Both the position numbers and the translations under genes were made by a program. Positions 36,395 to 46,840 of a DNA stretch of 64,000 bases are shown one piece after another; the first letter of the stretch is position 1; each line of letters opens with the position of its first letter. Origin of the DNA: Cochliopodium minus (Eukaryota; Discosea; Himatismenida; Cochliopodiidae); NCBI GenBank assembly GCA_024220525.1, contig JAMYWO010000026.1, positions 74,530 through 138,529 of the forward strand, read 5' to 3'. The notes under the pieces were generated by a model, which was not told where the DNA came from, did not search any database, and saw nothing but the letters and a program-made list of their open reading frames with translations.

Positions 36395-36397
36395 CTA

Positions 36398-36900
36398 TTC
36401 ATTGAATTTGTTAGCAAAAATGATCGATGATAATATCAACATATACAATGATAATATGATAATTTGGATCTTTGATCAATTATAAAGTATCTTTTGTTAT
36501 GAAAATTGATGATATGAAATTTTTTATGAAAATTACTTTCTAATTAAGATATTGATCACTGGCTTAATAGCATCCCCAATTTTTTTTTTTTCTAAAATTT
36601 CATTTGAATGCATTGAAAATTTGTTATTAAAAATCAATAACATATATGATAATTTGGATCCATTGATCAAATATAGTTATATTATCTTGATATAAAAAAT
36701 TTATCCAAATTATCATATATGAAGATTAAATTCTCAAAAAAATTTTCATTGTGAAGAAATTAGATAATTTTCAATATATTTTGGATGATATAATTTGAAT
36801 AGTTACAACAATAAATCAAAAGATGATCTCCATGATATCCCCTGCTAATTATATTTTTCATTTTTTTTTTTTTTTATAAAATCTTTTAATTTTTCTTTCT
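36398..36900. other. Spacer between RCC1 copies; duplicated flank
   Basis: No gene. The stretch at about 36806-36880 (aataaatcaaaagatgatct then catgatatcccctgctaatt and a long T run) recurs almost unchanged at about 38420-38490, on the other side of gene B. The segment is thus part of the tandem duplication unit. Short copies of atgataatttggatc also repeat inside it. Confidence 0.6.
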
Positions 36901-38345
36901 TCAAAAGGATTGTTCAAGAATGAAAAAGAGAAGGTATTTTGGAAGTTTAAATCCAAATTTCTTTTGGAAATATTTCAAAACAAGAACAAAACGAAAAACA
37001 AACAGTTTTATAGAAATTGGAAAGTTTTTGTGAGTTTGAGGAGACCAAGGTTTGACATCACCCGATCCAAGGAACATAATAGAAGGATTTTCCATCAAGA
37101 AATAATTTTTAAACACTCTGTGATACAATCCATTGAGCAGAATTTTTCCGTTTTTGTATTGAACGAAAGTTGCAAGTGAAGTGCAATGAACATCTTCAAT
37201 ATTTCTGTCTTTTAATATTTTTTCTGGAAATGAAAACATTTGAGCTTCATTGTCACTGTCAATTTGCTTGTAAATATTTGATCCAAAACCAATCAGTTCT
37301 CCATCATTTTTTAAAATAAAATTATGATTGAATGCACATCTTATCGTTTTGATGTTTTCTAATTTTTTGAGAAAAGTGGGAACCAGTTTTTTTACTTCAT
37401 CATTTTTCAATTTGATTCCTAAATTTCCTTGAAGACTAGAATTTATTTAAAAATGAATAAAATGAATAAAATGAATAAAATGAATAAAATGAATAAAATG
37501 AATAAAATGAATAAAATGAATAAATGAATAAATGAATAAAATGAATAAAATGAATAAAATGAATAAAATGAATAAAATGAATAAAATGAATAAATATGAA
37601 ATAAATATGAAATAAATATGAAATAAATCTGATAAAAAAATAAACAAATAAGATGAATAATTTTAAAAAAATAAATAAAAGTGTTTCAACCCACACCCAA
37701 AGACGAATATTTCGCCATTCTTTTTCAAATAAATAGTGTGATACTTCCCACAAAAGATATCATGAATATCTTTGTCATTTAGCAAAAGAGTGGGAGTTAA
37801 TCTCGCATCTCTATCTCCTAAACCAAGCTGTCCAAATCCATTGTTCCCAAACACAAACAAATCTCCATTTTCTTTGTAAATCACTGAATGATCTCCTCCA
37901 AAACTATTTTTTTAATCGTCACATCTTTCATCAACAAAGTTGGTTTTTCTTTAAAAGCTATCTTCCCTCCTATTCCTAATTGTCCCTCTCCATTACTCCC
38001 AAACACAAATAATTCTCCGCTTTCTTTGTATATCATGGTATGATAATATCCACAAGAGATCATCTTTATTGATGGATCTTTCATCACCATTACTGGTTCA
38101 TATTGATTATTTGTATTTCCTATCCCTAATTGTCCGAAATCATTATTTCCAAACGATGACAGTTTTCCATTTTTGTGGAGGATGAAGGAGTATTCATATC
38201 CCAAACATATCGATTTTATGTTTTTATCATTCCACAACAAGATTGGTATGTCTGGAGATTTTATCTTCCCTCCTATTCCTAATTCTCCACTTTTGTTATT
38301 TCCATATCCAAATAAATCTCCATTATCTATAAAATCAAGTTTCAT
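36901..38345 (-). pseudogene. RCC1-repeat protein B, frameshifted copy
   Basis: A tandem paralogue of RCC1 protein A with exons 38345-37691 and 37435-36901. The first exon opens MKLDFIDNGDLFGYGNNKSG and runs through blades SSFGNNDFGQLGIG and ELFVFGSNGEGQLGIG. Near 37905 the frame shifts relative to gene A: A has cctcccaaaac and B has cctccaaaac, a one-base loss. Reading resumes with DLFVFGNNGFGQLGLG. The C-terminal module is retained (WSPQTHKNFP, FVLVLKYFQKKFGFKLPKY). The intron holds a tgaataaa satellite. Either this copy is a recent pseudogene or the shift is a sequencing error. Confidence 0.75.
37447..37625. repeat. (AATGAATAAA)-type satellite in an intron
   Basis: Tandem aaaatgaat units of about ten bases fill most of the single intron of RCC1 gene B. 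The open frames across it (polymers of Phe-Ile-His) are compositional. Confidence 0.85.
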
Positions 38346-38349
38346 TCAG

Positions 38350-38965
38350 TCACTGATAAAGTATATGTGAAGTAATAATTTTAAAGTTTTATATATCATA
38401 AAAATATGTGTATTTTTTTACAACAATAAATTAAAAGATGATCAGCATGATATCCCCTGCTAATTATATATTTCATTTTTTTTTTTTTTTGATGAACAAA
38501 ACTTCTTCAATAACATTAAGTTTTATAAATGCTATGTGTAAGTTTTGTCAAAACAAACAAAATAAAGGAATTATCTGTATAGTTAAACATCATTATATCA
38601 AAGAAGAGCCATAAATCAAGATTTATTTGAACAAAAATAAAAAAATGATCTTCTATTGGCTCAAATTTAAAATATAAACTTAATTTTCCAAACAAATTTC
38701 ATATATTTTAGATTAGTCATCAAAAGATCAAATATATTAATATCACAAGTGAAAGTTGGTGATTGGAGAAAGAAATAAAAAAATAAAATTAGAAAAAAGT
38801 AAATCAGATAAATGAAAGAAGAGGAGAATTCACATGGTATAAGAATCGCAAAAATAAAATTTATAAACAAAAAAAAAAAATCGTTAAAAAAAATCGTTAA
38901 AAAAAAATCAACCCTTTATAATTGCAAGTATACAATGTTATTCCATTTTTAGTCAATTTTTATTA
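38350..38965. other. Intergenic, nothing recognised
   Basis: Contains the second copy of the RCC1 flank repeat (about 38420-38490). The rest is AT-rich without a credible frame. A first exon of the downstream kinase-like gene should lie here but could not be fixed. Confidence 0.45.
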
Positions 38966-38969
38966 AAAG

Positions 38970-40784
38970 TATATGAATTTGCTTTTGATGTTGGAGGAAC
39001 GAGAATTAAAGCAGGATACAGAAAGATAAACAGCAATGGAGAGCTATCATCGAAAATGCATCTGATGGATCCTATCCCAACCAAAGATGCAGTGTTGAGG
39101 GGAGATTTGGAGAAGCAGCTGGTGGAGATCATAGCCAAAGAAATCAATGATGAGAAGATGATACTGAGAAAGGTGGGGATCTCATTTGGATTGCCTGCAG
39201 ATCTCGACAAAGAGGATCTCATCCTCGGCTTCATTTTTAATGAGTGGGGCTTCCAGTACCCTCTGTTCACTCAGAAGATGAGGGAAGAGCTCACGAGGAG
39301 GTTTGGGGAGAATGTGGAGCTATCTGTGATGAACGACTCTGTGTCCAATTCAATGTCTGTTATTCAGATGGATTCCAAACAAAATTTTGGTGGTATAAAC
39401 ATAATTTATTTTTCAAAAGATTAAAATAAAAATGAATAATCAAACAAAACTTTTAAATATTTTATTTTTAAATAAATTATTTCTTTTTTTTATTGAATGA
39501 TTTTTATTTTTATTTTTGTTTATTTTTTTATTATTTAATATTTTTAAATAAATTATTTTCTTTTTTTTATTAAATGATTTTTATTTTTGTTTATTTTTTA
39601 TTTTATTTTTTATTTATTTTTTATTATTTAATATTTTTAAATAAATTATTTTCTTTTTTTTGTTGAATGATTTTTATTTTTGTTTATTTTTTATTTTATT
39701 TTTTTCATTTTAATATTTTTTCGTTTTCATTTTTTTACCAAGAGATACTAATATAAATCAATTTTTAGAAGAATTAAACTTAGAGCCACCATATTTGTGT
39801 TTGGGATTTGGAACAGGAGTGGCATTGCACGTGGTAGAAAAAAATGAGAGAATAAAAGATGAGAGTTTCTACATCGTGAACCTTCCTGAGCTCTGGGAGG
39901 AGGGAATCTTCATTGAGACCGAAACTGGTGACTTGTCAATGTACGATGGTGTGGGTGTCATTTCTGATCATGTGGATGAAGTGGAGTACACCAAGAGAGT
40001 TGACTTTTTGATAAAGGTTTCATTAGCTTTTATTTTGTTCAATAGAATCAATAAAATTGAAAAAATATAGTATGAAATAAAAAATAAATAAGAAAATTTA
40101 AAATTATAAACAAAAAATAAAAAATAAGAAATAAAATAAATTTATAGTAAAAAAAATTAAAATTAAATTTAAAATTCATAATAAATAAGAAAATTTAAAA
40201 TTATAAATAAAAAATAAAAAATAAGAAATAAAATAATTTTATAGTAAATAAATTAATTATGACTTTTTAATTATTATTTATTTTATTATTATTTGATTAT
40301 TTATTTATTTTATTAAAAAATTATTATTTATTAATCATTTATAGTAAATAAAATTATCAAAAATAAACAATAAAGTTGCTCTGTTATATTTAAAAATTAT
40401 AAAACAATTCATCAAATTCAATTTTAATAAAAAAATTTATTAAACGTTATTTATTTTTTATATAATTAAAAAATTAATTTTATTTTATTTGTAAATATTT
40501 AATTCTAGTTATTGATCACCCAATGCAAATCGAGACTTGGGTGCGACATAAAATCAATAGTGATTCTGGGCGGGCGAGCAAGAAGAATTCAAAAGGACAT
40601 TCTCATCCAAAACAATTCCGCCCTTCATTTCAAAATAATGTCAGACGACCAGACCCAGCAAACTTTTCTTTTGACCGGCGCTTTGTCTTACAAGTCTCCT
40701 TCTGTCCATCCTCATATTGTGAGGAGAACGGATGTTTTTGTTGAAGGTGTTTCCAACAAAATCGATTTTTTGAGTAATGGGAAG
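38970..40784 (+). CDS. ROK/actin-like sugar kinase, 3' truncated
   Basis: Exons 38970-39389, 39769-40016 and 40509-40784 share a frame. The phosphate-1 loop is FAFDVGGTRIKAGYRK, a phosphate-2 region reads VMNDSVSNSMSV, and glycine-rich elements LCLGFGTGVALHVV and IVILGGRARRI follow, the arrangement of ROK-type sugar kinases. The start exon was not found: the first exon follows an acceptor at 38969. The third exon ends at a donor (gtaaaag) and the sequence then runs into a TTATTA satellite with an N, so the 3' exons are missing. Substrate cannot be told. Confidence 0.6.
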
Positions 40785-40807
40785 GTAAAAGAATAAAAAA
40801 AAAAATT

Positions 40808-41040
40808 TTTGGTTTTTTATTTTTTATTATTTTATTATTTTATTATTTTATTATTTTATTATTTTATTATTTTATTATTTTATTATTTTATTATNATTAT
40901 TTATTATTTATTATTTATTATTTATTATTTGTTATTTATTATTTATTATTTATTATTTATTATTTATTATTTTTTATTTATTATTATTTATTTTTTATTT
41001 ATTATTATTTATTTTTTATTATTTATTATTTATTTTTAAA
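40808..41040. repeat. (TTATTA)n satellite with N at 40895
   Basis: Pure ttatttta/ttattta tandem units surround one undetermined base at 40895. A plus-strand gene and a minus-strand gene both lose their 3' exons at this block, so it probably marks an assembly join. Confidence 0.85.
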
Positions 41041-41099
41041 GTTGTTTATTATTTTATTTTTATTAAATTATTTTAAAATTTTTTATTTTTTATTTTTAC

Positions 41100-42749
41100 A
41101 TCTTCAATCCAATCTAAGATTACTTCGTATGTACTGTTATATACAACTGGTTTGAATTTATAATGATTTTTTGCTGGGACAACCTAACAAATTCAAAAAA
41201 AACGAAAATAAAAAAAAAATTAAAAAAAAAATTAAGAAAATTAAATTAAAAAATTTAAAAAAAATAATAATTAAAATAAAAAAATAAAAAATAACAAATA
41301 AAAAATAAAAAAATAAAATAAAATAAAAAATAAATAAAAAAAAATAGATGTAAAAAATAAAAAATAAAAAATATAAAAATAAAATAAAAATAAAATTAAA
41401 AATAAAAAAGAAAAATACTTGTTTCTCCAACTTGAGCTCAAGAGAAAACTCCTTATCAGCCTTGGAAATTTTCAACAAACCCAACTTCATATTGATGGCC
41501 CTCAACAAAACGATCAAATTGATGGCGTTGCTGTCAAAACTTCCCTCCTTGTCTTTCGACAAAAGACTCCACCTCTCCACTATCGTTTTTTTGTGGAGGA
41601 TGTTGATGGTGAGGAAATAAGTCTTTTTTTTTGTCCTCCATTCCGTTTTTAGCTCCATCAGTCTTGATGTTATCCATCCTGAGTATTTTGTTCTTATTGA
41701 AAACTTTTTTTTTAAAAAAAAACAAAAAATATGTAAATAATTTAAATAAAAATTATTAAAATTATTAAAAAAATAATTTAATAATAAAATAAACAAAAAA
41801 ATACATTAATAAAATTAAAAAATAATTGAAAACTTTTTTTTTTAAAAAATAAAAATATGTAAAAATAACAGAATTTAAATAATAAACAAAATAAAAAAGA
41901 ACAAAAATTATCAAAATTATTAAAAAAATAAATTAATAAATTAATAAAAAGAGAAAAAAAATAATTGAAAAAATGGAATAAAAAAAAATGAAAAATAAAA
42001 ATTTAAAATAATTAATAAATAAAATAAAAACAAAAAAAATAATTGAAAACTTTTTAAAAGAATGAAATAAAAAATGAACTAAAAAAATTTAAATTAAAAT
42101 CAATCAAAAACTAATAAATTTAAAAAAAAAATAAAAAAGTTTCTATGTTTATTGATTTAAAATTAAATTTATTAATTAATCAAGAGTATCTCTTATTATT
42201 GTAAAGGTGGTTAATAGTAAACACTTTAATATTATATTCAGTAAAGAATAATTTTAGAATCTATCTCTAGAAAAAATCAAAAAAATCATTTAAATTGATT
42301 TTATTAAAATAAATTATTTAAAAAAAAGGGGTTAACTTGATCATTTTCTTTTGATAAGTCATTTTGAATAAAGATAAGGAAGTAAAAAATAAAAAAGAAA
42401 GGGTATTACGATGTCAGAATAAGAGATATTATCTCCTTCTATCTCTATCCTTGCATTACCAATCAATTGAACTATATTTTCGAATATTTTGAATGTTTTC
42501 TCATCATTTTGATTCTATTAGTAAAAGGTGGCAAATAAAAGGGTTTTTTAAAAAAATTTAGGTTTAATTATTTCTTCTCCCAATTCAAAATTATATTTTA
42601 TGAATTTAGAGGGATATAGAATGATTGATGAATTGATGATAAGGGGCGAGAATTATAAAATGTCACAATTAATATTTTTCATTAAAAAAAATTTTGTTAT
42701 GAAAAGATTGAAAAAAGAATTTGAATGATTTATTCCATACCATATTCAT
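41100..42749 (-). CDS. ATG13: Atg13-like HORMA protein, 3' truncated
   Basis: Exons 42749-42741 (MNM), 42514-42410, 41692-41419 and 41183-41100, with at least one join between the second and third unresolved. The pieces read KTFKIFENIVQLIGNARIEI, KYSGWITSRLMELKTEW, TYFLTINILHKKTIVERWSL, INLIVLLRAINMKLGLL and VVPAKNHYKF. The order (helix with the Q-x2-x2-AR element, strand, ERW, then IVLLR helix) follows the HORMA domain of Atg13, the scaffold of the autophagy-initiating Atg1 kinase. The assignment is from remembered consensus. The last exon ends with a donor into the N-bearing satellite, so the regulatory tail is absent. Confidence 0.5.
41820..42400. other. A-rich intronic or spacer DNA
   Basis: A/T homopolymer-rich sequence with no clear exon. 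It probably includes an intron of the Atg13-like gene. Confidence 0.4.
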
Positions 42750-42873
42750 ATTTGAAATCTTTTTTACACAATCCAACAATTTTTTTTTATTATAATTTAT
42801 ATGAAAGCTCATACTGTTTAAAAATAAAAAAAAAAAAAAAATTGAAGGAATCTTTTTAAATTGCAACATATAA

Positions 42874-43270
42874 ATGAGTTATTATGAAGAGGTGAAAATA
42901 GAGGAGATGGATTTCGATGAAGATAAACAGATATTTTATTATAATTGTCCTTGTGGAGATAAATTTCAGATAACTGTGGTAAGAGAATGCATAATTCAAC
43001 GAATATGCATACATCAAAAATCAATACAAAGAATATAATACAACAACCAAGTTTTAATTCCCACAATTTTCTTTGATTTTTTTTTTTTTGAAAGGGACAA
43101 TTGATGAATAGTGAAATAATTGCAACATGTCCATCATGTTCTTTGATTGTCAAGGTCATTTATGATGAGGTAAAAAAAAATAAAATATTTTTTAAATAAA
43201 ATTTTTCTTTTTTTGTTCCATACAAAATATATAGAAAGATTTCATGATTGAAGAAGAGGATGATTATTGA
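42874..43270 (+). CDS. DPH3: Diphthamide biosynthesis protein 3
   Basis: A small CSL-type zinc protein that donates electrons for diphthamide formation on EF-2 and also works with Elongator (Kti11). Exons 42874-42978, 43095-43169 and 43235-43270 give 71 aa. The sequence EEVKIEEMDFDEDKQIFYY, NCPCGDKFQITV, ATCPSCSLIVKVIYDE is a textbook DPH3: two C-x-C and C-x2-C zinc pairs and an acidic end. The start lies 124 bases from the opposing Atg13-like start, suggesting a shared bidirectional promoter. Confidence 0.95.
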
Positions 43271-43780
43271 AAGATTTTTTTATTATAAAGGATGTACAAA
43301 AATAAAATTATTTATTCAAAAAAAAAAAAAAAAAAAAGATTTTTTTTGGATTAAAGCAAGAATCGAATCAATTGTCAGATTCATTTATTTGGATGATTTG
43401 TATTTTTTTACTGAAAACATATTGGAATCATTGTTTTAATAACTTTTGGTTACAATCATTGAGCTGTGTTAGTAGTGTTGTGGGAGACTACACTCGAAGC
43501 CTCAGTAAACCTTTTTTTATGTTGTTTTTTAAAGTTTTGGAAATTTTTTTTTCAACATAATTTACAACGTTATTAGCGAATCTTAATTTATAACTATAAA
43601 TTTTCAAACTGTTGAAAAATTTTGAACATCTCGAGTAACAACTAAGAAACTTGAAAACTATCTTCAGAATGAAGAAAAAAAAAAACTTTTTTAAAAAATT
43701 TAATTTTTAATAACCATTTAAATTAATAAATTTGACAAACACAAAGATAAAAAAGATGAGAGCAATGAGGATTTTTATCT
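43271..43780. other. Intergenic, nothing recognised
   Basis: AT-rich region between DPH3 and the ubiquitin-like gene. Frames at 43248-43439 and 43372-43560 overlap, lack splice or start context and look random. Confidence 0.45.
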
Positions 43781-43782
43781 CC

Positions 43783-44226
43783 TATTTTAAAGTTTGTTTG
43801 AATGAATTAATCCAAAAAAAAAAAAAAACTAAATACCCAAGGGAATTTAAATTTTGATTTTGATTTTTTTTTGGGTTCTTTGACAGGACTCAAACTGATA
43901 GTTAAATCCAATATGGATTCTCCAATTATATTGTAATCTAATTTTTTTTGAAATAAATAAATGATTGGAAAAAACAAATAATATAGAATTCAAATCACCT
44001 AATAAAGTCTTTTTATCTTCTAAATATTTTTCGGCAAACATCAAACTTTAAATAAAGATATTTAATTAATTTAAAAAAGCTTTTTATTTTCGAGATGCTA
44101 CCTCATTTGTTCTTGAGAGATTCCTTCTATTTGTTGGATTTTATTTTTCACATCTTTTATAGTATCATTTGCTTTTACTTCAAGTTGGATTCTCTTTCCC
44201 GTTAAAGTTTTCAAATAGATTTGCAT
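43783..44226 (-). CDS. Small ubiquitin-like protein
   Basis: Exon 1 (about 44226-44102) reads [35 protein letters not shown]. Exon 2 (about 44044-43998) reads [15 protein letters not shown] and exon 3 [20 protein letters not shown]. Intron positions (after the codon for residue 42 and after the LxG strand) coincide with those in the three ubiquitin-like/E2-fold genes at 51-56 kb. The usual LRLRGG end is replaced by a Lys/Ser-rich tail, so no conjugation-competent diglycine is seen. The 3' end may include a further intron, as the last codons are Phe-rich. It could be an independent ubiquitin-like modifier relic or the ancestor of the fusion genes. Confidence 0.65.
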
Positions 44227-44229
44227 TTT

Positions 44230-44605
44230 TTTATTTCTTTTTTTTAATGAACAAAGAAAATATCATAAAGAATATTCTAATAAAGAGTTTTTTAAACAAA
44301 TTCAATCATGACTCAATGAAAGCATTTTCTGAAAAATTCATAAAATTTAAATGATATTCATAAAATGTTTGAAACCATTAAAATATATTCAATTTGATTT
44401 CAGCACGAATATCATTTGATGGAAAGTAAATTAATTCCATATTTTGATTGGATAAACATGATAATGATTGAATATCAAATTCATAGTTTAGAATTGAAAG
44501 TAAATTTGGAAGTTGTTTCAGTAATGATTTTGTCATCTTACAGAAGTTTGTAGATAAAAAATTGATTGAAGAAAAATATTTCAAAAAAAAAAAAAAAAAA
44601 AAAAA
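44230..44605. other. Intergenic, nothing recognised
   Basis: AT-rich spacer ending in a 26-base A run directly before the start codon of the secreted propeller gene. Confidence 0.5.
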
Positions 44606-44607
44606 AA

Positions 44608-46756
44608 ATGAAATTTTCATTATTGATCCTTTGTTTATGCATAATCTTCAATGAAGCATATGGTTATAACAATCAATTGTACTCCAATTCCAAAAATACA
44701 AATATCCAAAGTTACAATTCAACCACAAACAAAGAATGGGTAGCAAATTTTCAAAAGTAAAAAAGACAAAAATCTTCCATTAAAATACCTAATACAAATC
44801 TAAACATCAAATCAGAAGATAAGCTTACTAATTCAAATAAGAAATTGAAATTTTGAATATTTTTATTATTTAAAAAAAAAAGAGGATATATTTTCTCTGC
44901 ACAAACCATTGCATTGAATAATGGATCGTTGTACATCCCATTCAATTTTGTTTATGGAGATTATTTGATCTACGCCTTTGATGCAGAAACGGGAGAGTTC
45001 CAAAAAAATATAACAAATCAAAATAGCATCTCATGCTTCAATTCAATCTTCACCATACGTAATCTTTCTTCAAAATTCCAAATTATTTCTCGAAAAAGAA
45101 TTTTCTTTTGAAATTTTTTTTTTTTTTTTATTTTTTTAATTTATTTTGTTGAGCATAGCTCCTGTATTCACTGAGAGTGGTAAATTGGTCACAGCAGGAA
45201 ATTATCAAGGAAATGCATCATTAATTGGACCATTTGATAACTGGCATTATATCACACCTTTTTCATTCAAAGGTGATTTTTTATTTTAATCTTTTTTAAT
45301 TTTTAATTTTTAAAAAAATTTTACTTTATCAATAAAATTTTTCTTTTCAAATAATTTTTGTTATTTTTTTAAAGAATTTTTTTTGATTATTTGAAATCTT
45401 TAATTTTATTTTTAATGTTTTTTATTTTTTAATTTTTTATTTTTCAAGAATTTTTTCCAACTTTTTTGGAACAATTCAAGAAAATTTTTTTCAATTATTT
45501 TTCATTAATTTTAATTTATTTTGATAAATTATAATACTTTTTAGAATTTTTTTTTAAGTACCTTTTATATTTTTTTTGTTTATTTCAAATAATTTTTTTT
45601 CTTTTCAAAGAAATAATTTACGGGATCGCCACATACAACGAATTGATCATATTTCCGAGCCAAGGAAACATGTATGCAATAAAATACGGAGACAACAAAC
45701 CATTATGGTCCTTCCCATGTTTCTTGTGCGGAGAAGTGACCATAACGAACAAGGGAGTGGGATACACAACGGGAGACACTCTCTACAAATTTGATGTGTT
45801 GACAGGGAAAGTTTTGAATTATTGGAATCCTCCTCCTAACAACCTTTTTCTCGGCAAAGTTGCTGTTAGTGACATTGGTGATATCTTTGTGAGTTATCAT
45901 GTTCCTTTCTCTTCTGTTCCTCACCAGTCCTCTCTTGGAAGATTTTCAGAATCGAGTAAGAAAAAAAAAAAAAAAGTTTTTTCATCAAGAAAATTTATTT
46001 TTTTTATTTCTTTCAAATTTTTTAATTTTTTTAATTTTTTTCAAAAATTGTTTGTATTGAAAAAGTATCATTTTTCTTTTTTAAAAATTTTAAAGTTTTT
46101 TCATCAAGAAAAATTTATTTTTTTTATTTCTTTCAAATTTTTTAATTTTTTTAATTTTTTAAAAAATTGTTATTTTTTAAAAGTTTCAATTTTTTCAATT
46201 TTTTTTCATAAAAGTTTTTTTTTAGTTTATTCTAATTTTTTTTTAATTTTCCGATAGAAAAAACTGTTTGGGAGTTTAATACAACTGATTTCATTCCTTC
46301 GAATCCCATTTTATCTTTGGATGAAAGTGTCACAATTGGATCTTTTTTTGATGGTAAAAAAAAAAACAGTTTTGAAAATTAAAAAAAAATTTAAAATTAA
46401 ATTATTCACAAATATTTTTAAAATTCATTGTGATTAAATAAAAAGGTAATTCAACTTATGTCGTTTATGGATTAAATTCATTTAATGGAACAAAAATTTG
46501 GAATGTAACTTGTTTAAGCCCTCAAAGCATTTCTTTATCACCCAACGGAAAAGATGCTCTTTTTGTATGCGATACAAGTTTTCTTTACAACGTTTCTGTT
46601 TCTACTGGTGTTGTCCAATCAAAGCTAGCAATCCAACCTTTTTCTCTCATTACTTTCGATCAATCTAGCAATTTTTATTATTGCCAAGTTTTTGGAAATT
46701 ATCCTAATTATTCCAATTCTTGTACAAGATCAAAAAAGTTTACTCCTCTAAATTAA
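44608..46756 (+). CDS. Secreted PQQ-like propeller protein, copy 1
   Basis: Six exons (44608-44756, 44883-45058, 45159-45272, 45611-45955, 46258-46353, 46446-46756) give 396 aa. The first 19 residues are a clear signal peptide (MKFSLLILCLCIIFNEAYG), so the protein enters the secretory route. The rest repeats blade motifs of the D-x-x-TG-x-x-x-W kind found in PQQ-like propellers (YAFDAETGEFQKN, KFDVLTGKVLNYWN, LNSFNGTKIWNV, NVSVSTGVVQS). Many N-x-S/T sequons fit an extracellular or lysosomal glycoprotein. It lacks obvious catalytic residues. An inverted paralogue lies at 56.4-58.3 kb. Confidence 0.82.
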
Positions 46757-46840
46757 AAATAATTTTTTATTGAAGTTCTCTTCTTTTTTTTTTTTTTTGA
46801 ATTGGTTTTAAAATAAAATACAATTTCTTTTCATTTTATT

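Noticed and set aside
37436-37753. Open frames of repeated Phe-Ile-His/Tyr
   Set aside because: They are translations of a tgaataaa satellite inside the intron of RCC1 gene B, not proteins.
40809-41039. Frame through the TTATTA block
   Set aside because: Pure satellite translation containing an undetermined base.
41158-41796. 212-codon minus-strand frame as one protein
   Set aside because: It runs through intron sequence on both sides of a real Atg13-like exon; the outer parts are Phe/Ile-rich intron translation.
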